The notes beneath the pieces were generated by a model. That model was not told the origin of the DNA. It ran no database searches and saw only the letters and a list, made by a program, of their open reading frames with translations. This document shows, piece by piece, positions 35,933 to 47,577 of a stretch of DNA of 64,000 bases. Source of the DNA: Panicum virgatum (Eukaryota > Streptophyta > Magnoliopsida > Poales > Poaceae); assembly GCF_016808335.1 (NCBI RefSeq), contig NC_053138.1, positions 56,450,951 through 56,514,950 of the forward strand. The letters run 5' to 3'. Each line of letters opens with the position of its first letter. Within the stretch, counting starts at the first letter, position 1. A program made the translations under genes and the position numbers.

Positions 35933-36496
35933 CTGCAAGCAAGCAAAGCAAAACATTAAAACGTTAGATTAAATCAAAATTTCCTAGATTAGGAAAGGAG
36001 AACCGAACCAAACTTCAACAACTATGGACTCTGAATGACGGTTGAACCGAGACCAAATCCTAGAAGTAGGCTGGCCGTTGACCTGCCTTTGGCTTATCTC
36101 TCTCCTCAGTTTGTCCATCATAGCAAAATGTCAATTGAATTCTAATTCATGAAATTTGAAAAGAGAATGAAAGCAATTAAGCTATATTGTCAAGCTGTTC
36201 CAAGTGTATCACATGTCAGATGCATAACTCACTAAAGAACATGTGATGATGCGATAATGAAGTCTCTGCTTAGTTGTGAAATAACATGCTATTGCTTGCA
36301 AAAATCCTTAAGAAGATTCCAAATAACATGATTATTATGTCCCTCTAATTCTGTGGCTGCATTTTTACCAATACTGTTAATATTAAACAAGCATTGCAAC
36401 CATAACTTACAGAGAACTCACTGCTAAGATTAGCAGCTACATGTTTGTTGTTATAGCTAATCGTGGGTACTTGATTACAACTACAGTGTTGCTGTA
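34982..36496. other. AT-rich DNA around the putative minus-strand exons
   Basis: Apart from the short exon candidates at 35500-35553, 35910-35932 and 36417-36442, no coding sequence or element was recognised. A run of C (35598-35608) is the only simple repeat of note. Confidence 0.35.
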
Positions 36497-36504
36497 ATTG
36501 CCAC

Positions 36505-37450
36505 CTATGTAGCACGGATACGGATACGCGTATCGGTATCGGAAGGATACGGATACGCGGATACGGCAATTTCCTAAAAAACACGATACACGGATATGTT
36601 TTACTATTTTTTAAATAAATAAATAATAGCACATATTAAGTTTGTAAAAGCAGTAAATTACCTTGCAATAGCAATTACCAACCAAAGCAAAGACCGGTTC
36701 CAATTGTGATGTCCAATTGTCCATTCTCGAGCTCTCTTTCTCCAAGTCCAGAGTTACCATAAATTCAAAACATAGCAGCAGCTCTCAAATATCCGTCCTA
36801 TCCTTCTCTCACACTCTCATTCCTCTACTCTCTTCCTCTACTTCTCTTCCCCACCGAACTCTCCCCTTCCTATTTCCCCCTCCGCCCCATCCCTTCCCAT
36901 CTTCCACCACCGGCCCCTCCACCCTCTTCCCCCTCTGCTGCAGGCTGCAGCGTGGGGCGGGCAAGAGCGCGGAGGAAGGGAGCGGCGGCGGGCGCACGGG
37001 CAGCCGGCTCGCAGGGCCGCGGCGGCGCGCAGGCAGCGGGCGCGCGTGGCCGGTGCGGGCGCAGCGGCGGCCGGCGCGCAAGGCAGGCGCGGCTGACGGG
37101 AGCAGCGTCGGGTGCACGGGCAGCCGGCTCGGAGGGCCGCGGCGGCGCGCAGGCAGTGGGCGTGGCGGTCGGCGGCTTGTGGGGCTGCGGCTATCGGCGA
37201 GATCGCTGGAGCTTGGATCCGCGTGGCTGGAGCCTGGATCCGCGTCGTTGGCGGCCGGCGAGCAGGGACGGACCCGCCGTTGGATACGTTGCCGTTGGAT
37301 ATGTATCCGTTCGTGAGTTTCTAGCATCACTGTTTAGGGATACGCAGACACGCCGTGGATACGTATCCCGGCCGTATCCCAGGCGTATCCGTGTCGGATA
37401 CGTATCCGACACGAGATACGCCCCTTCCCTGCCGTATCCGTGTTTCTGAG
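36505..37450. mobile_element. Non-autonomous TIR element with GGATAC-rich ends
   Basis: Begins CTATGTAGCACGGATACGG and its other end, reverse complemented, is CTCAGAAACACGGATACGG. ATTGCCAC flanks it on both sides (36497-36504, 37451-37458). An 8-bp duplication fits hAT (or Mutator with one mismatch). GGATAC/GTATCC units cluster at both ends (36525-36590 and 37260-37440). The interior 36950-37250 is GC-rich with two near-copies of GGGAGC(A)GC(G/GG)GTGCACGGGCAGCC-type sequence, perhaps captured DNA. No transposase. Confidence 0.8.
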
Positions 37451-37458
37451 ATTGCCAC

Positions 37459-38280
37459 ATGTAAGAAAAAAAGAGATGGTTAAATGATTGATAGAACATT
37501 CAAGCATTCAGTCATATCACTCTCAAGTTTATGACTTGAAGTTTAAATAGATGAGGGTCGCGCCATGACAGGAAAAAAAAAACTCTTCTGAAAATTGCAA
37601 GGTGCACTTCAAAACATAGTTCTAGCTGTAGCAAGTTATCATCCAAACCTTGAGTTATTTTATATCATCCAAATTGCTCATACCGAGAAAATTTCGGTAT
37701 TACAATAACCTGATGTGGCCAGGTACCTCTCACTCCAATGCTAACGAGCAAATTTCGGTATTACAATAACCTGATGGTTTTTGTTCCATCGCTACGCCTA
37801 AAAAAAAAGAATTGCACATTGGACCAAAAAAAAAAAGGGTCAGATATCAGATATTTTACTGCTATTCCAAATGACACATGAATTCAAGAAGGATGCTCTG
37901 CAGTGGAGGTGATTGTTGGGCATGGACAAGGGTATGCCTGCTGCCAGACTCGGCCAGAGGCGAGCGAGCGAGGCAGGAGTGGACAACAAGCTCACCAGCC
38001 AAAAATTAGAGGGAGATACTGCATGGCCAATGGTAGGATAAAAAAAAAAGAGACATGATCTCAATGTGACACTGCTGGGAACACTCAGAACAAAATAAGT
38101 AAAAAAGGGCCAGCGCTTATCTTGACAAGGCAAGAGAACAGCCTTAGAGCATTAGGCAGCATAGTGAACACTACTGGAATACTGTAACTTTCCAGGGTGC
38201 CACGTACAAAATAAATAAGTAAAAACAGCCGGTGCTTAACTTGAAAAGCCAAGCGACTTCTGCAGATACACACATCCAAA
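37459..38280. other. 3' flank of paralogue 3, with a 27-bp direct repeat
   Basis: AATTTCGGTATTACAATAAC followed by CTGATG occurs at about 37690 and 37751. No supported exon; open frames at 37840-38133 on the minus strand have no splice or homology support. Confidence 0.4.
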
Positions 38281-39222
38281 TTAACCATCAACACGCCTAC
38301 TCTCCTTGATACGCTTCAAGATATTGTTATTTGGGATTGTAGCACCCACTGCTATGGCGCATAGAACGGCCAAAATACTCCACGGCAACCGTTCAGGTCC
38401 AGCATCATCCGTGTACGACCTCTTGCTGCGGAACCTACACAAAAATGAGAAAACATTTGTTAGACCAGTGTACATTGTTCAGAACATTATAACTGGACAT
38501 GCTGATGGCATCTAGTATAAGTCAGAAATAAAAAGGTAAGAACTTGCTGATGAATTTCCACTCATACTAGCATATATACACATAAATACAAAGTATTGTA
38601 GTGCACTGTGCATGAGGTACTCACTGCTCCATCCTCACGATCTTCTGTTGCTGAGAGAGAACTTGCCTCCCGAAGGGCAACTTGGCGCTCGCAGTCACTG
38701 GGTTACGCCACTGGCCCTGCAAATCATTCAATTTTAGCAAGGATGGTCGAGTAACAGAAGAATCCAAGTATATGGACATCTGCAAACAAGGCACTCGCAC
38801 CACACCAACACTAGCTAGTTAATGACTAGCAAGTTTTCTTCCTTTCTCTACCCGATTTCCCATTGTAGTTTATCAGGTATAATTTGGCAGAGTGTTCCCC
38901 TCCCCTCCCCACAATTAGCATGCTTGTAACCCTAATCTGAGCCGAAAATGAAGGGAACATAGCAAGAAGTCTCTCCAGTTCAGGATCGGACACCATCAGC
39001 CTTACCCCTCTCAGAATCAATCTTGTCTAATCCTAACCGATGTAGAATATGGAGACAACATATCACCCAGTCAAGGAGAGAAAGGGGATGAATAACCGTG
39101 TGCATCAGACGACCCACGCCCGCAGCGGGGGCGGCCGGAGACGATCCCTGGGCGACGCCCTCCTGCGCCATGCGGCGGAAGATGGCTGGGATCAGCGTCC
39201 CCCCGCGAAGCACCCTCGCCAT
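38281..39222 (-). CDS. Small presequence/TM protein, paralogue 3 (3 exons, 123 aa)
   Basis: Minus-strand exons 39222-39097, 38716-38625 and 38434-38281 (TAA), 126+92+154 = 372 nt, phases 0 and 2 as in paralogue 1. Exon 1 reads MARVLRGGTLIPAIFRR ... GRLMHT, an Arg-rich presequence. Exon 2 has KLPFGRQ and KIVRMEQ, matching paralogue 1. Exon 3 starts FRSKRSYTDDAG and carries one hydrophobic span, PWSILAVLCAIAVGA, then a basic tail ending RRVDG. Acceptors are TTTGCAG and TTGTGTAG, donors GTTATT and GTGAGT. Position-by-position agreement of exon borders with the gene at 13373 is the main support. Probably a single-pass mitochondrial protein with a cleaved presequence (inference); the family is not recognised. 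Confidence 0.75.
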
Positions 39223-39633
39223 CGCCGCCGCCTTGCGCTCGATTTGGCTCTCGACCTCCCTCGCGTTCGATTTCTCGACCCCACCGCACCACCCGTAGTA
39301 GCGATATAAAGAGGGGAGAGACGGCAGGCCCGTTTCGGTCTCGGAATGAGGTGGGCCGCCACTAGATTCCCCATTGTTTTGGGCCGCCAAATTCGGCCAC
39401 ACGTTGCGTCTCTCGCTGTTGCCTCTATAATTTATATGCAAATTATAATATTTATAGGATTCAGTGTCCTTCCATTTCAAATTACAGATCGTTTTGGTAT
39501 CTCTAAATATATTGCAAATTTGAAACATAGAGTAAGAAAAAGAATAGGATGCGGTTATACACGTGGAGAGGACACTGCAGGCGAAGGAAATAGCAGCGGC
39601 AGCAGCAGCAGCCGCCGCCCATTAGCACCGCAG

Positions 39634-40195
39634 CAGGGTTCACCTAAACCGGTTCGGACCGGTCCGGTCCGGTTCCGATTTGGACCGGTACCAAACCGAC
39701 CCAAATTCAAAATTTAAATTTAAATTCAAAAAATAAAAAATTCTTAAAAAATTCCTAAAAATACTTCAAGGTGCGACGAATCTAATGGCGTCAAATTTTC
39801 TCAAAAATTCGTTTATTTAGTATAGTTTGCGGGGATTTGAAGTTAAACAAAAAAACGTGCATACAAAAGTATACAAATACAATGTAAAAATAGTACAAAA
39901 GAGGGTTGGAGGGTTCATTTAGACTAAAATATGTTATACAAACATTTATTTAGTATACTTTGCGGGCATTTGACTTTAAACAAAAAAGAAAAAAAATTGA
40001 ATTTGACCAGTTACCAGTCAAACCGACCGGTTACCAGTCAAACCGGCCGGTATACCGGTACGAACCGGTTGAACTGCGCCATTTGAATTCAAATTTAAAT
40101 TCCACCGGTTCCGATCGGTAACCGGCCAAACCGGACCGGTATACCGGTACCGGAGGCCGGCGGTTACCGAACACCGGTCGGATATTAAAACCCTG
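39634..40195. mobile_element. hAT-like MITE rich in ACCGGT
   Basis: Ends CAGGGTTCACCTAAACCGG and (reverse complement) CAGGGTTTTAATATCCGACC; ACCGGT-rich arms (39646-39690, 40010-40180) pair with each other around an AT-rich centre. No target duplication found. Confidence 0.6.
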
Positions 40196-40234
40196 GCGGG
40201 GATACGGGGAACTGGGGAAGTAGAGAGTGAGGAG

Positions 40235-40303
40235 GCCGATCAATGTGACTACGGGAGCATAGGAAACATAAGGTGTGACTACGGGAGCATAGGAAACATA
40301 AGG
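40235..40303. repeat. 31-bp tandem duplication
   Basis: GTGACTACGGGAGCATAGGA followed by AACATAAGGT occurs twice in a row, abutting the left end of the next MITE. Confidence 0.9.
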
Positions 40304-40532
40304 TGTGTTTAGTTGGTGAAAAAGTTTGTATTTTTTACTGTAGCATATTTTGTTGTTATTTGACAAATAATGTCAAATTATGAACTAATTAGACTTAAAA
40401 GATTCATCTCGTGGTAATCAGTTAGACTATATAATTAGTTATTTTTTTAACTGCATTTAATGTTGTATGTATGTGTCTAAAGATTCGATGTGACAGGTAC
40501 TATAGAAAATATTTTTGAAACTAAACAGGGCC
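40302..40532. mobile_element. PIF/Harbinger-like MITE
   Basis: Ends GGTGTGTTTAGTTGGTG and (reverse complement) GGCCCTGTTTAGTTTCAAAA; interior has AGATTCATCTCGTGG, seen inverted in the MITE at 59534. Confidence 0.78.
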
Positions 40533-43500
40533 ATAGAGAAGGCAGCAAGCAAACAACGGACGGGATCCAGAAAACCAATAGCAGAGGTCAACCACACAAA
40601 GATACGCAGCAAGCATGCCTGTCTTGCAATTCGTCCCACTCACCTCTCTCACTCTTGGCCACCCTAAATTTCGCACTAAACATATATCTAAATTATCCAC
40701 CTATGTTATTATAAAAAAATCTAGAGTAACCTCCAATCTTCACGTAAATTACCAACATATGCTATTATAAAAATAATGCAAATAACTCAATTAATTTGCA
40801 TATAAATTATTCAATTATATAATTATCAAACTTGAATTAACCTATAAATCCAAATCAAAATTATATAATTACAATAAAATATTAAAGTGCACCAATATGA
40901 AATTCTAATTTACTGTTTCTATCATTATTAATATATTATTTATATTATTTTTCATATAAATATACTACCCACGGTATGGGTCACTATATATTCGTGTATG
41001 ATGGTAGAGATAAGAATACCAATTTATAAACAAATAGTTCAATTAAATATATATCAAACACACATGAAGGTGTTATGCAAAATAAAATCTATTCCAATAT
41101 TATGTTATGGTGGCTGCACTGGGAAGAACTGTTCCTTTTTATGCAAGAAACCCACCCCTTTTTTTAGTCTTATAAGAACACTAAGCCAAACAGTCTATTT
41201 ATACAGATTCCTACAATCTTAGCTTCTTCTTTCAACTCTTCTGTGAGCGAATCCGGTTATTTGTAGTGAAAATATGTCTCAAGGGGAGCAAGCAAACTCC
41301 AAATTAATATGAATACGAACCTGGTTCAAGAAGTCGAAAGTCATAGGAACTTAGAGATTCGGTTTCTTATGTAACTCGCTTGCTGGAAACAAGTCTTGGA
41401 TGACATAGACCATGTTCCGGTGAAGTGCACAGTAACAAGTCTTCCTGAACTCTTTGAGCAGGAGCTTTGGACTCTACCAGGTAATGATAAATATGTATTT
41501 TAGAGTATGTGTTGGAATATTTATTTGATGAAAGAGAGTGCAAGATAGATAATTATAATTATTAACTACAAATCTTATTTTTGTATTAATTCTAATTAGC
41601 CCAGGCGGAAGTACAGGTTGATAGGCTAGTACACCAAATACACACGATTGCGCAATGCAACTCGGCAAGTTCCTAGAGGTACTCTTGCTAGCATAGGATG
41701 GGGCACCTGGACAGCCCCTGCCCAATCATGACGAACGTCGAGCCGAGCCTTGTGAGGGTGGTCCGCATAGAATTTCTATTCATCGCGTATGCGATTGCAA
41801 TCTGCAGCATCGGAGTCGAGCATCTGCGGAGGGGAGGGAGAATTAAACAACGGCAGCGGCTTGAGGGGGTGAGCGGGGTGTCTGCTTTGGTGGAGGGGAA
41901 GTGAGCTGGGGAGGGCTGGGGTCGCTGCAAGGGGCGTCGTAGATGGATCAATGAATTATGGATCGGGAAGAGAAGAAACAGAAGACGCGCATGATAGCTG
42001 GGACTCGACAACCGGGTATGCGTGGGCGGATAAGAGGACCCTCCAGTGAGAAAAATATTTGCTTTTTTGGTAGAAATATTCTCTAACTTTTTATTTTTTC
42101 CGGGTACAATGTGAGAGATACAGTGGATCACGTTGGACCCAATTCAGATACAGAAATTCAAAAATTTTCATTTTTTATCTCTGTCTCTATCTCTATCTCT
42201 ACTATTACTAAAGGAAGCAATGATTTCTTGGTCCGTCAATTGAAATTCGGCTGACCATATAATAAATTAAGGGTTTGAAACCATTTAGAATTAGCGCTCT
42301 ACGAGTAAAATAGAAAAAAGTTTGAAATCCTCGATCGTACTGTATTATTACAAAATACATATAGTGTGTGTATATATATATTTATACGCAAATCAATATA
42401 TCTGAATGGTTTCCTCTAACAACGCAAGGTCGGCGGCGGCGGCGGCGGCGGCGCATGGGAGAAGGAGGCGGCGGCGGTAGGGTTGAGTGGAAGGGATGAA
42501 GATCCAATGGATGAAATTGATTGCACGAATTTCAAACATTGAAATATGTGAAAGGAAAAAATCTTTCAAAAAATATATAAGATTGGCGAAATCTAAGAAT
42601 TCCTATCAATCCCATGGACTGAGATTCTGACCCACCTCATCATCCACCACCACAAATACCCGGCCTAAAATTTTTAAGCAAGCCCATCGGTACCATAGAT
42701 CATGGGCTGCCAGCCAGCCTCACTCATGTGACTGCCCAGCTTGGACCACGGCCGAAATGATATGTTTTTAAATTACAATACAACTCAAACACTCACAACG
42801 CACATACACTTATTCCTATAAACATATATACGGAATTTATCTTTGTACATTTCTCAAAAAACTTATTCCTTCATTATGTTCTCTTTCTCTTCTCCCTAAA
42901 AAAAACTTTATTACGAAATAATGGTGCTATCCCTCAATTTGGTTTGGCTACATCGTAGTACAGGGTTACTCTCATAAATTTGCTACAACATGATGAGCAG
43001 CTCATGCCTACATTTTGCTACGAAGTGCTTTCTTGCGTCTGATATCAAGTTGCTAATAGTTTGGGTGGAAACTGGTTGCAACAGTTTGGATTTTGCATTG
43101 GTACTATTTCAATTTGGTTAAAAATATTTTTTCTAGCAATCAATCTGTTTTGGTTTTGTTTCACTGGAGAAATGGTTTAGTTTGGTTTAAAATACTAATA
43201 GCATGGAGCAGCTGCTATGCACGTCCTACTGCTTGTTTGATTAGTCGTGCTTATCGATTTAGTCATCAGTAGCGTGTAGTAATTAAAAATACCACCACCA
43301 GCATACTTTTGCACTACTTCCGAGTCTTCACTTTCCTCTTTATCTTTGATGGGGTGGCGTGGTTTTATTTTCACATACTGTGATGTGGTTTGATTGGTTT
43401 GTGGCAATGTATTTAACAAAAATAGTTCGGTGTGAATTTAATCCGGATCTCAGACAATTGGCTGCTTGAGTCTGATATTGAACGCTACGATAGCATAGTT

Positions 43501-43999
43501 GTCTAGTTGTGTACGTGACAGCCGTCCAAGGAATATTATTTTTTTTAAAAAAAAAGACAGCCGCCCAGGGGATGGTGGTGGGGTTCAGCTGCGAGCACGG
43601 CGGCGCCTGCGGGGACGATGAGCATCGTGCCGGGTAACCGGCGACTAGGCTGATGACGTCAAAGAAAGTCCAGGCCGCCGGACCCGTCGACGTCGTGCGC
43701 CGCCGGCGCTATGTATCGCGCGCGCTGTAAAAAGCAAAATCATCACCCGTAGGATGCGTCTTTTGGAGAAAAATATTTAAAAAAATAAAATTATCTAAAT
43801 ATAGTCAAGGGCAGTCTTGTTTTAAAGATCTTGGCGTGACAAATACAATGGTACAATCGAAATTTAATTTGGATATTCACTTTGAAATTTATTGATTTTT
43901 TCTTCAAACCTGTTTGCATGTAGATAATGTCATTATTTTGTCTTTTCTGCATGTATGCACATATTCTTTTCTCTACGCCTTATAAACAATTAGACAGTT
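40533..43999. other. Intergenic, AT-rich, with one possible gene fragment
   Basis: At 41385-41480 (+) a frame reads WKQVLDDIDHVPVKC and ELFEQELWTLP before a donor-like CAG|GTAATG; the upstream side has stops, so it is at most a fragment. Simple repeats: (ATCTCT) at 42180-42205, (TA) near 42375, (GGC) near 42430. No other element recognised. Confidence 0.4.
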
Positions 44000-44709
44000 C
44001 GATTTAATGGGATGAAAAGTGGGGGCTACTCGGGGTCACCCGCGTGACCCCGAGCCGGCTCGTCGCAGAAGGGCAGGGGTGGGCCGTTGGAGCACAAGAG
44101 CTGGGCGGGGGGAGCACGAGGGAAGTTGGGCTGAGGAAGGCGCGGGGAGCTGGGCTGTCCCTCCATGACCAGAAGAAATTGTTCCGCTGGAACAAATTGT
44201 TCCAACAAAATTATTCTGCCAAAACAAAAATATTTAGTTAGTAAAAGAAAAAGTTCTGTTGGAATAAAATGATTTGTTCAGTTAAAAATGTTAAAATGTT
44301 CCACTAAAACAAAATGTTCCGTTACAACAAAAATAAAAAATAATTATTGGAATTTCCAAAAAGAAAAAGAAAAAAACAAGATGGGCCGCTGGCGCCCGCA
44401 AACCACATTGGGCTGCGCGGACCAAAAGGGGGCGCCGTGGGCCGCGTGCGACGGGTCAGCACGCACCCGCGCGCGACCCCGAGCATTTGCGTGAAAAGTG
44501 ACCCACCATGCGTGGAACTCCTCTTCACGCGATTGTGGAATATCCTATGGCGTTCCGTGACATGTAACCGCGCCCCGTGCGTCCCGCCGCCCACGCCCAA
44601 CGCCCTCGCTTTGCAGGAGGAAGAGCGTCAGCGTCTGCGGGCTGCACCAATTTCTTGGCAGCGAGGATGGCCTTCGGAAAAAGGCCCACCTAGCGACACC
44701 TGAAAAGCC
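44000..44709. other. Intergenic with short GTTCC-rich repeats
   Basis: A palindrome GGGGTCACCCGCGTGACCCC lies at 44033-44052. TTGTTCC(A/G) units recur between 44170 and 44330. The GC-rich frames at 44350-44700 are not supported. Confidence 0.35.
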
Positions 44710-44951
44710 TGCGGTTTTTTTATTTTTTATTTTCATTTTTTACAAAAATATATTTTCGTTTTCAAAATTTACAAGAATATACCCCGGCCGCCCTGCTGCC
44801 GGGCGGCCGGGACCTGGTCACCCCGCTGCAGGGTGGCATGGATTTTTTTACAAAAATTTGCACGAAAAATTTACGTTGAAGTCCCTGAAAATTTTGAAAA
44901 CGAAAATACATTTTTGTAAAAAAACGAAAATAAAAAAAATAAAAAATCCGC
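44710..44951. mobile_element. Foldback MITE with 9-bp target duplication (Mutator-like)
   Basis: Left arm GCGGTTTTTTTATTTTTTAT and right arm, reverse complemented, GCGGATTTTTTATTTTTTTT continue as paired arms for about 60 bp (TTTTCGTTTTCAAAATTT). TGAAAAGCC flanks both sides (44701-44709, 44952-44960). The centre holds CCGGCCGCCCTGCTGCCGGG. Confidence 0.8.
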
Positions 44952-45278
44952 TGAAAAGCCCACTCAACGGCCTTCGAAAAGGGCCTACTTAGTGCCTCTC
45001 GAAAAGGTCAACCCTTGGAAAAATGTCTAATTGGTGCAACATCCGTAGATTCCGATGAACTTTAAATTACTGCTCCCTTCATTTCAAATTCTAGATTATT
45101 TTAGTTTGTCTATATATATATATATTTTCTACGCATATAGATATAGCGTGTATCTAGATTATAGAGAAAACTACATACTTTGGAAATCTCAAACGATCTA
45201 TAATAATTTACAAATGACTACTTCTGTGCTTGCTCTGCTGTGTTCGGATTATAATAAACTTTACAATACTATTTTTCC

Positions 45279-45514
45279 ACTCCCTCCGTTCCAAATTATA
45301 CGTCGTTTGACGTTTTTCATCTCAAGTTTGACCAGTTGTCTAATTCAAAAATTTGCGCAGAATATCACTTCTTTATTGTGACTTACTTTATCAATATAAG
45401 TTCTTAAAAAATGATTTAAATTTGATTATGTTTGCACAAATTTTTTGAATAAGATGATTGGTCAAACTTAATGACTAAAAAGTCAAATGACTTATGATTT
45501 GGAAAGGAGGAAGT
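45279..45514. mobile_element. Stowaway MITE
   Basis: Ends CACTCCCTCCGTTCCAAATT and (reverse complement) CACTTCCTCCTTTCCAAATC; interior pairs GTTTGACGTTTTT / AAGTCAAATGAC. TA flanks are mutated. Confidence 0.85.
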
Positions 45515-46036
45515 GCTTCTATAGCTGCTGACTCCAGAGCCGACGCGGACGCCGCCTTTGCCACCATCATCAAAGGCCATCATGTGCCGGCTACATCGAC
45601 GTTCCATTGTTCTCAATCTATATTTTCGCCGATGGCCCCTTGCCGTGCCCATGAACGAGAGCTGGTTTATGTATCCCGCTCATCACGACTGAGCTCGCCT
45701 GCTTCCGGATGCCCCTCTCATATATCATTCGTCCTCGATATGATGTCCTTTGGTACAGCCAGATCCTCGGCCGTGGCACGTCATTAGCTGGAAAAGGGAC
45801 GACGAGGGCAATCACAGTTGATCCTCGGCAGTGCAGTTTTTCTTCTTTTTTTTTCTTACATTACCAGTGCAGTTTGAGTCGGCACGTACGCGAGCTGGTA
45901 AACAAAGTTCCAAGGTGAGAGAAAAGGAGAGCTAAAATAAATATGAGAAACATTTTAGAAAGTGTTGTCTTCTTTTTCCTAGTCACAAAACGTCCATGCC
46001 CACTTGACCTGTCCAAGTGGTTCATGTCAGAAAATA
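45515..46036. other. Intergenic, no feature recognised
   Basis: A GC-balanced stretch 45530-45800 is open in two frames, but without homology or splice support. Confidence 0.35.
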
Positions 46037-46039
46037 GCA

Positions 46040-46570
46040 CACTACTAGAAAAAGGACTTTAGGACTTTAGGCACCGGTTGAAGAGGGTTTAAGGTACGGG
46101 GTACCCCGAAACTGGGATCTTTGGCCATGGTCATCGATACCGGGTAAAAAAAACCGGTGCCTAAGGCTCTCTTTGATAGTATTTTTTTGTCAAAAATGGT
46201 TGGTCGGGATTCAAACTCAGGATCTCTTGCCTCGCGTGTATCTTTCTTACCATCTCACCTACATATCACTTCTAATGGAAAGAGAGATATTTTTCTTTTG
46301 AAGTAATTCATGGATGAGCCTAAAGGTACCATAAGGCTCCTAAGGTACTGGTTGATAACACCAACCGGTACCTAAAGCTCATCCATAGGCATCGGTTGGT
46401 GGTACCATCCGCACTAATGTAAAAGTTACCACCCGGTACCTATGGAGAACCTTATTAGGTACCAGTTGTCTAAGGCTCATCCATAGATTCCATCTATCCC
46501 AAAAGTACCAGTATGTAGATGAATCGGTACCTATACTTGGGGTGAACCTTTGGCTTGTTTTCTAGTAGTA
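46040..46570. mobile_element. Small non-autonomous CACTA element
   Basis: CACTACTAGAAAAAGGAC at the left, TTTTCTAGTAGTA at the right (last base mutated from G), 3-bp target duplication GCA on both sides (46037-46039, 46571-46573). Subterminal GGTACC/ACCGGTGCC repeats (TAAGGTACTGG, AACCGGTACC, CCGGTGCCTAAGGC) occur on both arms. No transposase. Confidence 0.9.
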
Positions 46571-46649
46571 GCAGCATAATTTTTTTAGGTGAAATGTGTT
46601 TCGAAAAGTTTTGTATATCCTTATAGTAGTAGAGACACTACCGGATTCA

Positions 46650-47095
46650 CTGGCTTTGTCGAGTGCCGGTTACACTCGGCAAAGGCCAGTTTGCACTCGG
46701 CAAACGCCACTCGGCAAAGTCTCCCACGGCAAAGGGATCTTTGCCGAGTGTCGGATTTCGAGCACTCGGCAAAGACTTTGCCGAGAGCCTTGGCACTCGG
46801 CAAAGCAGCCACGTGGCGCCACCCTGGGCCGGCACTTTGCCGAGTGCCTAATGGCGAACACTCGGCAAAGTTTCAAACGTTTGCCAAGTGTCGACGTCTG
46901 GCACTCGGCAAAGTGCCGGCCCAGGGTGGCGCCACGTGACCACTTTGCCGAGTGCTGCACCCCGGCACTCGGCAAACGTTTGAAACTTTGCCGAGTGCCA
47001 GGGTTTTAGCACTCGGCGAAGTCCTATTGTGCTGTCCTGCGGAAGGCCACTTTGCCGAGTGTATTGGCTTAAGCACTTGGCAAAGTGGCCTATTT
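46650..47095. repeat. Left subterminal TTTGCCGAGTGC repeat array
   Basis: About twenty copies of GCACTCGGCAAA or its complement in both orientations over 450 bp, including inverted pairs around GTGGCGCCAC(CCTGG). These are the expected TNPA binding sites of CACTA elements. Confidence 0.92.
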
Positions 47096-47577
47096 TTCTT
47101 TTTTTTTGTTTCTTTTTTCTCTGTTGTTCGATACAAATACAACAAATATATATATAAATGCAGGGGTCATTACAGGCAGTTATAAATGACAAATATATAA
47201 TTGACAATTGCGACAATAGCATCGATACAAATAACATAAGATAATGTCCATCACATCACATAAAACGAGTCTGAAAGTCCATCACATAGATAGAGTCCGA
47301 ATACAAGTCCATCACATCACATCACAAGTCCACAAGGGTACTACATGTCCATCACATCACAAGTCCAGTAGGGTACTACAAATCACTCACGGTCAGGTGG
47401 AGGGGGGGGGGGGTGGCCAAGTTTGCCACGGGGCCGCCGGCGAGTTCTGGTCCGGAGGGTCGTTCGATGCGTTCCACGACTGGTTCTGCAAATAGAAACA
47501 CATAAATTGAGTAAAAATAATAAAGATATAATAATTAATATCTACAAACAAATCATACTCACGGGAGTGTCAGAAGA

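Noticed and set aside
46589..47237. ORFs with repeated SAK/RQS-type peptides
   Set aside because: Translation of CACTA subterminal repeats.
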